The notes beneath the pieces are model-generated. The model saw only the letters and a program-made list of their open reading frames with translations. It ran no database searches and was not told the DNA's origin. Below, one piece after another: positions 37,787-46,856 of a DNA stretch of 57,000 nt (position 1 is its first letter; every line of letters begins with the position of its first letter). The stretch comes from Pirellula staleyi DSM 6068 (lineage in GTDB: Bacteria; Planctomycetota; Planctomycetia; Pirellulales; Pirellulaceae), in NCBI GenBank assembly GCA_945870455.1, contig CAMBSL010000002.1:1-57000 (forward strand). Direction: 5' to 3'. Made by a program: the position numbers and the translations under genes.

Positions 37787-37917
37787 GTCTTCGAGTGAAA
37801 CAAAGTGAGTGCCATTGGGCGCTAGCCCCGGTTCTCGACGAACGTCGAGCAATTGGAAAACCGGGGCTAGCGCCCAACGGCTAATTGGGTTGAAAAACAG
37901 TTGCGGATGTGCTTGGC
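37768..37917 (+). repeat. MITE-like palindromic element, copy 2
   Basis: 150 bp, same orientation as copy 1. Left end actaagcacat, right end gatgtgcttggc, i.e. inverted ends with one or two changes. The internal hairpin pairs gggcgctagccccgg with ccggggctagcgccc; relative to the other copies both stems carry a matching change (gggcgc/gcgccc against gggcga/tcgccc), a compensating pair that keeps the stem intact. The left end overlaps the 3' end of the aldo/keto reductase gene. Confidence 0.88.
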
Positions 37918-37984
37918 GACGCGTGTCAAGCTAAACCCGTAAATTCGCCAAGGACAGAACCTTGTTGTCGTTTGCTCCGCTCAA

Positions 37985-38020
37985 AGTCATGCTTGCGAGA
38001 TGAGTCACGCTTGCGAGATG
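37985..38020 (-). repeat. 18-bp tandem duplication spanning the holB stop
   Basis: agtcatgcttgcgagatg is followed directly by agtcacgcttgcgagatg. The second copy contains the stop codon of the holB-like gene (38005-38007, minus strand); the first lies just beyond it and would repeat the last codons and a stop in the same relative position. Confidence 0.9.
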
Positions 38021-39063
38021 ACGGCAAGGTCTGCGGCCCACGCCTCAATGAGCGATGCGGGACTGACCATTCGGTCCAAGTGTTCGCGGGCTTCCATGCA
38101 TCGCTGTACTGCTGCGACCAAGGAGCTACTTCCTAGAGTCATCAAATGGCCGTATTGTTCAACCGCAGCCGATCGACTCGCTTCGTTGTCGATCTCAGCC
38201 AAAATCGTGCGCATCCCGGCTCGATAGAAGTTGAGTGCAAAGTCCAAAATGACTTTTAGTCTTTCGCGGCGTGGTTGCGACTCGGTTCCGACCGATTCCA
38301 TGTTTCCTTGGACAGCCTTGGCGAGTTTCGTGAAATCGAGCGGGCGTTGTCTCAATTGGCGAAATAGCTCCAGCCGAAATGCTCTCAGTTCTTCGTTCGT
38401 CCAGTTCGCGACCGCAGCCATCGATCCGGCTGCTTGCGTCGCAACGGTTAATGCCTCCTCAATATTGTCTGCAATGCCATGTCGAAGAATCAATTGCGAT
38501 AGTTCATCGCTCGTCAGTGGCTGAAACCGCACCATTTGGCAGCGAGATCGAATGGTGGGCAACTGCCTTTGCACGCTGGTACTTATCAAGAAAATCAGCG
38601 ATCCAGGTGGTGGTTCTTCCAGCGTCTTGAGCAAACTATTTGCCCCTTCTTCGGCAATGGTATCCGCATCATCAATAATCGCGATCTTGCGCCGACCAGA
38701 GTAGGGTTTCATGCGCAATTCGTAACACAACCCCTCTCGCATCCTCATCTCGCCTTCACCTACCAATTGCTCCATGATGAGAGCTGTCTTGTCCGGACGG
38801 CGTGCAATTTCAAGCAGGTCCGGATGGGTGCTGGCATCGATCTGCGCACATGCTTCACAATGGCAGCATGGGGCGAAAATCGACGGATCGCTACCGGTAC
38901 ATAGCATGGTTTTTGCAAGGAGTCGAGCAAAGGTTCGTTTGCCAATTCCCTCGGGCCCGACCATCAAGAAAGTGCTAGCCAGACGATTGTTTCGGATCGC
39001 ATTGCGAAACCATGATTGCTGCTTTTCATGGCCGAGAAAAGAGTTCCAGTCCTTTTGCATCAT
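38005..39063 (-). CDS. holB: DNA polymerase III delta' subunit
   Basis: 352 residues from the chosen ATG; clamp-loader AAA+ subunit. Walker A GPEGIGKRT (36-44), the zinc-binding cysteine cluster CCHCEAC (66-72), Walker B-like RRKIAIIDDAD, LLKTLEEPPPG, and the sensor SRC block IRSRCQMVRFQPL are all in order. The ATG at 39063 is preferred to 39099 because the protein homology begins about here (KDWNSFLGHEKQ) and it leaves a 10-bp gap to the upstream stop instead of an overlap. Last gene of a minus-strand unit with DoxX-like, oxidoreductase and a small membrane protein. Confidence 0.92.
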   Translation of the reverse strand: MMQKDWNSFLGHEKQQSWFRNAIRNNRLASTFLMVGPEGIGKRTFARLLAKTMLCTGSDPSIFAPCCHCEACAQIDASTHPDLLEIARRPDKTALIMEQLVGEGEMRMREGLCYELRMKPYSGRRKIAIIDDADTIAEEGANSLLKTLEEPPPGSLIFLISTSVQRQLPTIRSRCQMVRFQPLTSDELSQLILRHGIADNIEEALTVATQAAGSMAAVANWTNEELRAFRLELFRQLRQRPLDFTKLAKAVQGNMESVGTESQPRRERLKVILDFALNFYRAGMRTILAEIDNEASRSAAVEQYGHLMTLGSSSLVAAVQRCMEAREHLDRMVSPASLIEAWAADLAVISQA

Positions 39064-39073
39064 CTTCGGTTTG

Positions 39074-39604
39074 CTAGTGTCCGTTCGGACGTGGATCAAA
39101 AATGGGAGGCAGTTTGAGCCTCAATCCGCTTATAGTAAGCCATCCGATCATACCATCTTGAACTTGCTTTCGCTGCTGGTCCGCGTCAATCAGTTTCGAC
39201 AAGGCGGGTCGTTCAAAATCTTTTATGTTCCAGGCATCACTGCCGACAGCCAAAGCAATCTTCCCTTCCAATTGAGCCGCCGCGACAGATTGCCGATCAA
39301 ACTGGCTGGTCAATTCGAACTCCGCTCGGAGTCGTGAGATATCACTCCTCTCGGAATCGTTGGTTTTCAGATCGCCGAAAGTGGTGATCGCAAGATCGTA
39401 GCGTCGCCTCAGTTCTTGAGAAGCGTTTGGCCAAAGCGAACGCACTACTTCCAAGCGATCCATGATTGTTTGGAATCTTCTACCAACTGCGAAGGTCAAC
39501 GAACCGATGATGATGAGACCAACCACAAATATTAAAACAAAAACGCGGCCAGGGATGCCGCGCATTTGTTTTGCAATAGGAGTTGCAACCGATTCCAAGG
39601 TCAC
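39074..39604 (-). CDS. Single-span membrane protein of unknown function
   Basis: 176 residues with one transmembrane helix (about 20-42) and a helical extracytoplasmic or cytoplasmic domain. The segment after the helix, FQTIMDRLEVVRSLWPNASQ then LRRRYDLAITTFGDL, has a faint likeness to LemA proteins, too weak to assign. Its start overlaps the stop of the oxidoreductase gene by 4 bp (ATGA) and it ends 10 bp before holB. Neighbour context suggests cotranscription, not function. Confidence 0.68.
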   Translation of the reverse strand: MTLESVATPIAKQMRGIPGRVFVLIFVVGLIIIGSLTFAVGRRFQTIMDRLEVVRSLWPNASQELRRRYDLAITTFGDLKTNDSERSDISRLRAEFELTSQFDRQSVAAAQLEGKIALAVGSDAWNIKDFERPALSKLIDADQQRKQVQDGMIGWLTISGLRLKLPPIFDPRPNGH

Positions 39605-41418
39605 GCTGACTGTCCACCTTGGATTTTATAACTCTCCAATTGCTTGGTTTCTTCGGCGACGCTACTGCCGTCGGGAGTTTCGTCCGATTTGGTGTTAAAC
39701 CACGAATCTTCGAATTTAACAAAGCCTGCTTCTCCGCGAGAACCACGCTTCATGGCTACATTGGTTGTCAAAGCGATCACCGCATCGGCCATGGCGACTT
39801 CGGGATAACACTTTGGCCGATTGCTTGGATCAGGATTGCGGATGCAGTAGGCCCAATGCTCAATTTCCTCCGTGTATCCCTTGCTGACGGGCCAGTTGCC
39901 CGTGGCGGCCTTTGCGACGGGTGCAGCAGATCCACCGCTAGCTTGGGTGTCCAACGCATAACCGCCTTTGGTCGATTTCACCCCAGCGGCCGCGGCTGTG
40001 TCCGAACCCGCGTAGAGCAAGACGTCCTGCTCTTTCTCGATGATCATGGTACCCTTGGTTCCCAGCACGACTTCGCCGTAACCGCCATAACCATTTCCAT
40101 TGATGGACGAGTAGGTCACAACAATCTTCTTGTTCGGATCTTCCGAGTAACCAGCGATCTTCTTCATGTTGTTTGGGAGCTTGTAACCCGGTTCGAATTT
40201 TTCGCTGTACTCAGGACCAGGAAACTCGAATGAGCAATAGACGTGATCGTCGCAATCCCGGTCGGCTGGGAAAATATGCCGTCCACCGACTGCATGCACA
40301 GACAGGGGGTGCGCTTTCTTTCCATCGGCTCGCAAAGCACTGCAGAAGATCGTCGCAGCGTCCAACTGGTGGCTACCGAGTTCGGCCATTAGACCGCCGC
40401 CTGTTCGATCAAAGATTCGCCATCGAACTAGTTCTTCCATGGCGGATCTCGTCCGTCCACCCATTTCCCTGTCGAGATATCCGTACTGGGCTGCATCGAA
40501 ATTCTTATCTTCCATCCAAGCTGCCCATTGAGCAACTTTTTTGGCAATCAAGTCTTTTTCCGCTGGGCTGGTGGCTGCATCTAACTCCTTGCGGAATTTT
40601 GCAAGTTCCGTCTCAATCCTGTTCAATCCGCCTTTGGCTGGCTCGTCACCTGGGAGAGGTGGAAACCAAGAGTCGTTGCCGGGCAAATTGCCGCGGTGCC
40701 ATTGTGCGCGGATGTGATGCAACTGACCGATCATGCCCCAACGGAGCAAGTGAACTGCGTTGTCGTAAAGGACGCTGTAGTGACGTTGGTGACCGGTTGC
40801 ACAATGCAGAGGATTGCCACTGGAATCGCTCTTGCTTTCGGCAACACGGGCCATCACCTTGCACTGAGCAATGTTGTGGGCCATGAGTTTTTCGGTCAAA
40901 ACATGTTTGCCCTTCATCATTGCTTTCACCGCGATCGGAGCATGCAAATGCAAAGGCAAGGCGATGATCACGGCTTCGATGGAATCGTCGTCGAGCAAGG
41001 CTTCGATACCGCCATTGCTGCCGTCGTAAACTTTAACGCTTTTACGCGCTTCTGCTTCGCTTGCGTACTTGTATTGTTTGATCAATCCTGGGCGAACGGC
41101 TGCTGCCGCAGGAGAAGACCAGTCGCCATGGAAAGCGCGGTAAATGCTATACGGGCGAATGTCGGCAATGGCGGTCACTTGAACATACTCAGGCGAACAA
41201 CCACCGATCAACACGTTTCCTTCGTCACCAGTGCCGATAACACCGACACGAACTGGGTCACCCACCTTTTGGTAGCCGAAATACATCGCACCAAGGCCCG
41301 CACCGGAGACAGCTCCGGCTGCGACGACGCCCTGCATGAACTCACGGCGAGTGAAGCCAACTGCCTCAAAATAATTGGATTGCCCGGTAGCGCGTTCTTC
41401 AGGAGTAAGCTGATTCAT
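39601..41418 (-). CDS. Large Gfo/Idh/MocA oxidoreductase, Tat-exported
   Basis: 605 residues. Tat signal FTRREFMQGVVAAGAVSGAG, Rossmann start VRVGVIGTGDEGNVLIGG, then IALPLHLHAPIAVKAMMKGK and HVLTEKLMAHN (the EK catalytic block). About 200 residues longer than ordinary members because of extra segments in the middle (around residues 260-330), as in other secreted planctomycete forms. Probably oxidises sugar-like substrates in the periplasm; substrate unknown. Follows the DoxX-like gene by 58 bp and overlaps the next gene by 4 bp. Confidence 0.9.
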   Translation of the reverse strand: MNQLTPEERATGQSNYFEAVGFTRREFMQGVVAAGAVSGAGLGAMYFGYQKVGDPVRVGVIGTGDEGNVLIGGCSPEYVQVTAIADIRPYSIYRAFHGDWSSPAAAAVRPGLIKQYKYASEAEARKSVKVYDGSNGGIEALLDDDSIEAVIIALPLHLHAPIAVKAMMKGKHVLTEKLMAHNIAQCKVMARVAESKSDSSGNPLHCATGHQRHYSVLYDNAVHLLRWGMIGQLHHIRAQWHRGNLPGNDSWFPPLPGDEPAKGGLNRIETELAKFRKELDAATSPAEKDLIAKKVAQWAAWMEDKNFDAAQYGYLDREMGGRTRSAMEELVRWRIFDRTGGGLMAELGSHQLDAATIFCSALRADGKKAHPLSVHAVGGRHIFPADRDCDDHVYCSFEFPGPEYSEKFEPGYKLPNNMKKIAGYSEDPNKKIVVTYSSINGNGYGGYGEVVLGTKGTMIIEKEQDVLLYAGSDTAAAAGVKSTKGGYALDTQASGGSAAPVAKAATGNWPVSKGYTEEIEHWAYCIRNPDPSNRPKCYPEVAMADAVIALTTNVAMKRGSRGEAGFVKFEDSWFNTKSDETPDGSSVAEETKQLESYKIQGGQSA

Positions 41419-41476
41419 TTGAAAAAATCCTATCGATAAAAGATAGTAAAGGGATTGGTTCAGTAATTATTTGCAA

Positions 41477-42439
41477 CTAGATGCGGGGTTGTACGATCGA
41501 TTGACTGTTTCGGTTCCAAAAACTCCATGGAATGAAATCCAGACCAGCGTATCTCCCCGCATCCGAGAATGCGAGAAAGAAACAACTCACCATTTCAATA
41601 GCTTGATAGTAAGTCGGCTGGGAACCATAGCTCCCAGGAAATTGAGTCAAAACAACGGACGCCAAGAAAATTCCGGCCGCCAATGCGGCCAAGGGTGTTA
41701 ACAATCCGAGGATCAAAAGGATGCCAACACACATGTCAAAAATGGGAATGACTTTGTCGATCAGTTTCACATCGATCGGAGGAGAGCCCGGCAACTTGAA
41801 GTTCGCAGCGAGTTTGCCCTTATCGATTTGAACCTCGGTTGCCAGTGCGTTGATGGCCGTTTCGAATTCGTCGTTAATTTTGTCAATGTCATAAAGGGCA
41901 GGTTTTATGAGCGCCTTCCATTTGGTTTCGATTTCATCGCGTTGCTTTCGCATCGACGAAACGTTGGATCTCATGGGGTCGTTTTCCAATTTGGAAACTC
42001 GCGGAATACCGTTTTTGTATTCGTCAATTTGAGGTTTCCACTCTTTGTAAACAGCGCCCAGTTGCTTTCGAGTTGCGCTAACGATGGTTTTGGTCTCGGC
42101 AGTTTGACCCTCGGTAAATTGGAACAATGCCCCCGCTTCCGAAGCGAACGCCTCATAGGCCTGCTTCATTTTTTCGTCATCTAGCCGAACCGAACCGTCA
42201 AAATCTGGCACCATGGCCTGAAACGTTTTCGCCAATGGGCCCTTGGCCCCCGAAAGAAAACCGGTCGACGAGAACCCTCCTTTTTGGACTTTGTCGGTCC
42301 CCTCCATGAAGAAGTGCCAACCGACAACCACCCTCAGTGCTATCAAGGCAAGTATGGCAAGAAAATTGAGCTGCGCTTTACGGAGGAGCATATTAAGCGG
42401 TTGGTGGGGAGGTGGAGTCGCGAAGGGTGCGCGGCTCAT
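41477..42439 (-). CDS. DoxX family membrane protein with large insert
   Basis: 320 residues. First helix LALIALRVVVGWHFFMEGTDKV is the DoxX start; the remaining helices (IPIFDMCVGILLILGLLTPL, AAGIFLASVVLTQFPG, YQAIEMVSCFFLAF) come only after a ~170-residue soluble insert (about 55-225) rich in Lys and Glu. Ordinary DoxX proteins are about 130-180 residues. DoxX proteins are linked to quinone or thiosulfate redox steps; here it precedes an exported oxidoreductase on the same strand, so it may act as its electron partner (inference). Confidence 0.8.
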   Translation of the reverse strand: MSRAPFATPPPHQPLNMLLRKAQLNFLAILALIALRVVVGWHFFMEGTDKVQKGGFSSTGFLSGAKGPLAKTFQAMVPDFDGSVRLDDEKMKQAYEAFASEAGALFQFTEGQTAETKTIVSATRKQLGAVYKEWKPQIDEYKNGIPRVSKLENDPMRSNVSSMRKQRDEIETKWKALIKPALYDIDKINDEFETAINALATEVQIDKGKLAANFKLPGSPPIDVKLIDKVIPIFDMCVGILLILGLLTPLAALAAGIFLASVVLTQFPGSYGSQPTYYQAIEMVSCFFLAFSDAGRYAGLDFIPWSFWNRNSQSIVQPRI

Positions 42440-42557
42440 GGTGCACCAAGTACCGCTTTTTAATCACCGTCATTCACGAATTATGTTCGAAAATCCCCCG
42501 TCAGCCAAGTCCGAATCGCGGATATCGCGTCACCTCTCACGGTTAAAGCCTCCGTCT

Positions 42558-42601
42558 CCACCGTTGAAACCTAACAATTCCATCGTTGAAACCTAACAAT
42601 T
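42558..42601 (+). repeat. 22-bp tandem duplication, intergenic
   Basis: Two 22-bp units with one base difference, sharing the core cgttgaaacctaacaatt. They lie between the divergent DoxX-like gene (42439) and the zinc-ribbon gene (42726). Nothing else was recognised in this 286-bp gap. Confidence 0.9.
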
Positions 42602-42725
42602 CGCGGTCTTAACTCCATTTGCCGACTGTTTTACGCACTTTCAACAAGCAATCGGATTTGCCGAGTGCTATCCTAAAGCTTGATGAATTGAAACATCATC
42701 TCGCAAACACTTCGGCAACTCTCCA

Positions 42726-44315
42726 ATGCAAATGTCTTTCCCTTGCAAATGCGGCAAGCAGATCCAGATTCCAGAACGCTCGTCGGAGGAACAACCGACC
42801 GCTTTCTATCAATGTGACGATTGCGGAATGCAATATCCCCTCCAAGGAGACGATTCCGACCGTCAAGGCGCCCCGGCAACCAGTCAAGGCGCCCTGGCAA
42901 CCGAATCCTCGACAGAGAAGGACGCAGGTCCGCCATCCGATTCTCAAGCCGATTCTCAAGCCGATTCTCAAGCCAATGACTCCCAAGGAGCAACGCCCGA
43001 ATTGGAGCTAGAACTGGAATGGGAGGCTGACGAGGAAGCTGAAGTCGCGTCTGCCGACAAGGGCGCTGGCCCAGAAATCGAGGCTCAAGCTCTACCGCAC
43101 GAATCTTTGCCGCACGAATCTACAGCTGGAGAACAAAATGGACCAGAAAGTGCCGTAGCTCCCTACGAGTTTGAACCGAACTGGAATGTCCTGAGCGCAG
43201 CTACTGCAAAGCGTCCCCGACAGGAAACACCTTTTTTGCGAAAGGTTGTTCCACCGGTTCTCGGTGGATTGGCCGCTTTACCGATCGCAACTGCCATTAT
43301 GTGGTATGGATTTGGGCGAGACATTGGAACGACTGGCCAGTACGTTTCACAGTATGTTCCGTGGATCGTGCCACAAAAACTAAGAGCGAATCGCTGGGAA
43401 ACCTGGGATGAGCCGATGGCGCAGAAGCAATCAGCCAAGCCTCGCCCCAAACGCGAGTCGTTTCCATCGCTCAACCGAAACGAGGACTCATCTAGGCCGC
43501 CCGTAATCGCCGAACGACCGGGATTCGCAACCGAAGACAACGAAAACAACAATAACAACGACGCGAACTCGGCGGTCTCCTCCACGGATTTGCCTGCGTT
43601 GCCATCGTTGCCCTCGTTGCCATCGTCCAACAAGAAGGACAATTTGGAATCGTCCAATAAGATGGAAAAGATGGACAAGATGGACAAGATGGACAAGATA
43701 GAATCGTCCAACAAGTCGGACGACACGAATTCCGAATCTCCCCGATCTCTTCAGAGCCTTGAATCGATCGCGTCAGGTATCTCGGAGTCCATAAGAATGC
43801 TTCGAATGCTCAAAAATGATTTATACGAAGCTCCCAAGAACACGAAAGTTGCCATGATCGGCGATTACTACCGAACGGCCAAGAAGCTCTCGGAGCAATC
43901 GGCATCGTTGCGAGGCCGATCCGCTTCGATCTGGAGAAAAGAACTCGAGAACATCGCGAAGGAGATTCTAAAAGACAAAAACTCAAAAACGGTAATGCAA
44001 TTCGGCCCGATCGGCAAACTGCCAGGGATCAACGCATCAGTAGAAAACGATTTCCTTGTTACGGTACTAAACATTGGCGAACGGGACGAACCTGATTCGA
44101 ACAATCTCTGGACGCTGAATGAGCCGTGGATTCTCGGCGAGCAAAAAGTCTCCGTCCAAATGCTTCCTGGCGCATGGAGGGTAGGTTCTGCAACGGTACC
44201 GACAACTTGCTTAGTTTTCGGTAGACTGATTGCTACTGGTTCGTCGAACGCGGAGTCGTCAACCACGGAGCGAGGCACATTGACGCTACAAGTCCATGCT
44301 GCGTTGCCCGAATAA
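42726..44315 (+). CDS. Zinc-ribbon membrane protein with low-complexity repeats
   Basis: 529 residues. N-terminal zinc ribbon CKCG (Cys7, Cys9) and CDDC (Cys30, Cys33), then an acidic low-complexity region with tandem SQAD units, one transmembrane helix (about 174-197), and a second low-complexity stretch with KMDKMDK units before a helical and a final beta-rich domain (GRLIATG near the end). No family recognised beyond the ribbon. In-frame tandem duplications: 21 bp x2 (42862-42903), 12 bp x3 (42939-42974), 9 bp x3.6 (43668-43699). The stop codon is inside a fourth repeat (44303-44382). ATG at 42726 or 42732. Confidence 0.72.
   Translation: MQMSFPCKCGKQIQIPERSSEEQPTAFYQCDDCGMQYPLQGDDSDRQGAPATSQGALATESSTEKDAGPPSDSQADSQADSQANDSQGATPELELELEWEADEEAEVASADKGAGPEIEAQALPHESLPHESTAGEQNGPESAVAPYEFEPNWNVLSAATAKRPRQETPFLRKVVPPVLGGLAALPIATAIMWYGFGRDIGTTGQYVSQYVPWIVPQKLRANRWETWDEPMAQKQSAKPRPKRESFPSLNRNEDSSRPPVIAERPGFATEDNENNNNNDANSAVSSTDLPALPSLPSLPSSNKKDNLESSNKMEKMDKMDKMDKIESSNKSDDTNSESPRSLQSLESIASGISESIRMLRMLKNDLYEAPKNTKVAMIGDYYRTAKKLSEQSASLRGRSASIWRKELENIAKEILKDKNSKTVMQFGPIGKLPGINASVENDFLVTVLNIGERDEPDSNNLWTLNEPWILGEQKVSVQMLPGAWRVGSATVPTTCLVFGRLIATGSSNAESSTTERGTLTLQVHAALPE
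42862..42974 (+). repeat. In-frame tandem duplications inside the zinc-ribbon gene
   Basis: A 21-bp unit containing gtcaaggcgccc occurs twice (42862-42903), and gattctcaagcc occurs three times (42939-42974). Both are multiples of three and keep the frame. A further 9-bp unit, aagatggac, is repeated at 43668-43699. Confidence 0.9.
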
Positions 44316-44382
44316 AATCACCGTTGCCCGAATAAAATCACCGTTGCCCGAATAAAATCACCGTTGCCCAATTAAAATCATC
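44303..44382 (+). repeat. 20-bp tandem repeat spanning a stop codon
   Basis: gttgcccgaataaaatcacc is repeated four times (the fourth copy with three changes). The first copy holds the last codons and stop of the zinc-ribbon gene (ttg ccc gaa taa). The array ends 28 bp before the next gene's start. Confidence 0.93.
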
Positions 44383-44410
44383 ATTCAGATCAGAAAGTGC
44401 TGGAGAGAGA

Positions 44411-44806
44411 ATGTCGTTAGAATCAGATCGCGATGCAATCTTGGATTTGACCCAAAAACTACTTGTCGCGATTACTTCGGGGGATTGGGATACGTACATC
44501 GTCCTGTGCGATGAATCCCTAACGTGCTTTGAACCCGAAGCGCTGGGCAACCTCGTGGACGGGCTCGAGTTTCACAACTACTACTTCAACCTCCCCTCAC
44601 CTCCAACCTCAGCCCCAGTCCAGTCCACAATCGTGGCGCCCCACATTCGCATCATGGGTGACGTTGCCGTCATCGCCTATGTTCGCTTGACGCAACGGTT
44701 CAACGAAGGCAAGGCGGTTTCGTCTTCGATGGAAGAAACACGAGTTTGGCATCGACAACAAGGCAAGTGGAAACATGTTCATTTTCATCGAAGCCCCGCC
44801 CGCTAA
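44411..44806 (+). CDS. Stand-alone CaMKII-association-domain-like protein
   Basis: 131 residues with the NTF2-like association-domain pattern of calcium/calmodulin-dependent kinase II: DLTQKLLVAITSGDWDTYI, LTCFEPEALGNLVDGLEFH and HIRIMGDVAVIAYVRLTQ, ending with the VWHRQQGKWKHVHFHRS strand pair. In animals this domain multimerises the kinase; bacterial stand-alone versions are of unknown function, perhaps small-molecule binding. ATG start after GGAGAGAG. nadE starts 9 bp after its stop, so the two are likely cotranscribed. Confidence 0.9.
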   Translation: MSLESDRDAILDLTQKLLVAITSGDWDTYIVLCDESLTCFEPEALGNLVDGLEFHNYYFNLPSPPTSAPVQSTIVAPHIRIMGDVAVIAYVRLTQRFNEGKAVSSSMEETRVWHRQQGKWKHVHFHRSPAR

Positions 44807-44815
44807 GCGCCAATC

Positions 44816-46855
44816 ATGCATCCACTAGGCTTCCTGCGAATTACGTCGGTTTGCACACCAACTAGCGTAGCAAATCCGTTGGCAAATCGGCAAGCGATCG
44901 AAAAGGCGATCGGCTTGTTCGCGGATTCGGACGTCCTTGTTTTCGGTGAATTGGGCTTAAGCGGTTACACCTGTGGGGAGCTCTTTACCCAAAAAACGCT
45001 TTTGGATGCGTGCGTTCGGGAGTTGATCCACCTCGCGCAAGCGGTCCAAACTCGGCAGTTCATCGTCGTCGGATTGCCGTTGTCGATCGATGGAAAGTTG
45101 TTCAACGTGGCTGCGGTTATCTCCCAAGGGAAAATCTTGGGAATCGTTCCCAAGCAGCATTTGCCAACTTACCAAGAGTTTTACGAAAGCCGATGGTTTC
45201 AATCGGGCTCGATGCCGCTCCCAAGCGAAGTTCACTTGTCTCTCGCAAGTTCCGAGAGCGGAACCGATTCCTTCTTTCGATCCACTGTTTTGGTTCCCTT
45301 CGGCACGGATCTGTTGTTCACATTCGGCCAAGTTACCGTTGGCATTGAGATTTGCGAAGACCTGTGGGTACCGATTCCGCCCAGCGCATGCCAAGCGATT
45401 GCAGGGGCAAATGTGTTGCTCAACCTATCTGCGAGCAACGAAACGATAGGCAAAGCATCCTATCGAAAACGTTTGGTGGAGACTCAGTCCGGCAAGTGCA
45501 TTGCGGCCTACGTATATGCAAGTGCTGGGCCTTCGGAATCGACGACAGACCTCGTCTTTGGAGGCCACTGTTTGATCGCGGAGAATGGCAGCCTTTTGGC
45601 CGAGTCTCAGCGTATTGGGACGGGTCTCAACATAGCTTCGGCTGCCCGTGAGGATGGAGTGACCAGTTTTGCGACAGCCGAAATCGATATAGATCGACTG
45701 GATCATGATCGTCGTGTCGCAGGTACAATGCCTCAACCCCAATCGCGAGAGTTTCATCGATCGTTTCGCCGCATTGCATTTGAATTGGAAGTCGAATCCA
45801 CTCCACTCAAACGATTCGTAGACGCACACCCGTTTGTACCAAGTGCGTCCACCGAGCTTGAGCAACGATGCGCTGAGATCTTCGAGATCCAATGCGCCGC
45901 GCTTGCAAAACGTGTCTCGCAAATTCCAGTCGACCTGCCCCTCGTGATAGGTGTGTCTGGTGGGCTTGATAGCACGCTTGCATTGATCGTGGCAGCGAAA
46001 ATGTTCGATGCAATGAGCTGGGATCACCGACGCTTGGTTGGCATCACCATGCCAGGTTTCGGCACATCCGCTAAAACCAAAGACAACGCGGTCGAATTGA
46101 CGCGGCTCCTAGGGATGACCTTAGAAACAATCGATATCCGCGATCGTTGCTTCGGTATCTTTCAAGACTTGAAACATAAGCCTTTTGGAATAGCCTTGGG
46201 GGGAAAAACTTGGCAGACACTCCAGCATGAGCTTGAGCAACTGCCACTGGAAAGACGAAACGATCTTGTCTTTGAGAACGTCCAAGCGAGAATGCGAACG
46301 ATGCTTTTAATGAACCGCGGATTTGTGATTGGGACGGGCGACCTGTCGGAGTCAGCGCTGGGTTGGAGCACGTACAACGGTGATCACATGTCGATGTACA
46401 ACGTCAACTGTTCCGTGCCAAAGACACTGGTGAAGTTTCTTGTCCAACATGTGGCCATGAACCGTTACGACGGAGATATCCGAAGAGTTTTGCTCGACAT
46501 CGTCGATACACCGATCTCCCCAGAGCTGTTGCCTCTTTCAGAAAACAAGTCAGTGCACCAGAGTACGGAGGCCACAATCGGCCCCTACGAACTGCATGAT
46601 TTCTTCCTGTACCATTTCGTTCGCGGCGGTGCCTCGCCGGACAAACTTAGGTTTTTGGCAAAGAATGCAAAGTTTTACGTCGCCTATACCGAAGACGAAA
46701 TAGAGAAAGTACTCGCGACATTCTTGCGACGGTTTTTTGCTTCGCAGTTCAAGCGTAGTTGTGTGCCAGACGGCCCAAAGGTGGGGACCGTTTCGCTTTC
46801 GCCGCGTGGGGATTGGCGAATGCCAAGCGACGCCGATCCAGCCGCTTGGCTCTGA
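44816..46855 (+). CDS. nadE: Glutamine-dependent NAD+ synthase
   Basis: 679 residues, fused nitrilase-type glutaminase and synthase that amidates deamido-NAD. Glutaminase triad: Glu in FGELGLSGYTCGEL (about 45), Lys in VPKQHLPTY (about 113), Cys in EICEDLW (about 180). Synthase P-loop VIGVSGGLDSTLAL (about 378-391), the late TGDLSESALGWSTYNGD block and YELHDFFLYHF. Length matches bacterial glutamine-type enzymes. ATG 9 bp after the preceding stop. A MITE-like element starts 1 bp after the stop. Confidence 0.96.
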   Translation: MHPLGFLRITSVCTPTSVANPLANRQAIEKAIGLFADSDVLVFGELGLSGYTCGELFTQKTLLDACVRELIHLAQAVQTRQFIVVGLPLSIDGKLFNVAAVISQGKILGIVPKQHLPTYQEFYESRWFQSGSMPLPSEVHLSLASSESGTDSFFRSTVLVPFGTDLLFTFGQVTVGIEICEDLWVPIPPSACQAIAGANVLLNLSASNETIGKASYRKRLVETQSGKCIAAYVYASAGPSESTTDLVFGGHCLIAENGSLLAESQRIGTGLNIASAAREDGVTSFATAEIDIDRLDHDRRVAGTMPQPQSREFHRSFRRIAFELEVESTPLKRFVDAHPFVPSASTELEQRCAEIFEIQCAALAKRVSQIPVDLPLVIGVSGGLDSTLALIVAAKMFDAMSWDHRRLVGITMPGFGTSAKTKDNAVELTRLLGMTLETIDIRDRCFGIFQDLKHKPFGIALGGKTWQTLQHELEQLPLERRNDLVFENVQARMRTMLLMNRGFVIGTGDLSESALGWSTYNGDHMSMYNVNCSVPKTLVKFLVQHVAMNRYDGDIRRVLLDIVDTPISPELLPLSENKSVHQSTEATIGPYELHDFFLYHFVRGGASPDKLRFLAKNAKFYVAYTEDEIEKVLATFLRRFFASQFKRSCVPDGPKVGTVSLSPRGDWRMPSDADPAAWL

Positions 46856-46856
46856 C

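Noticed and set aside
37674-37877. Minus-strand open frame of 67 codons over MITE copy 2
   Set aside because: It is the translation of the repeat; a similar frame appears in copy 3 for the same reason. No start signal or family.
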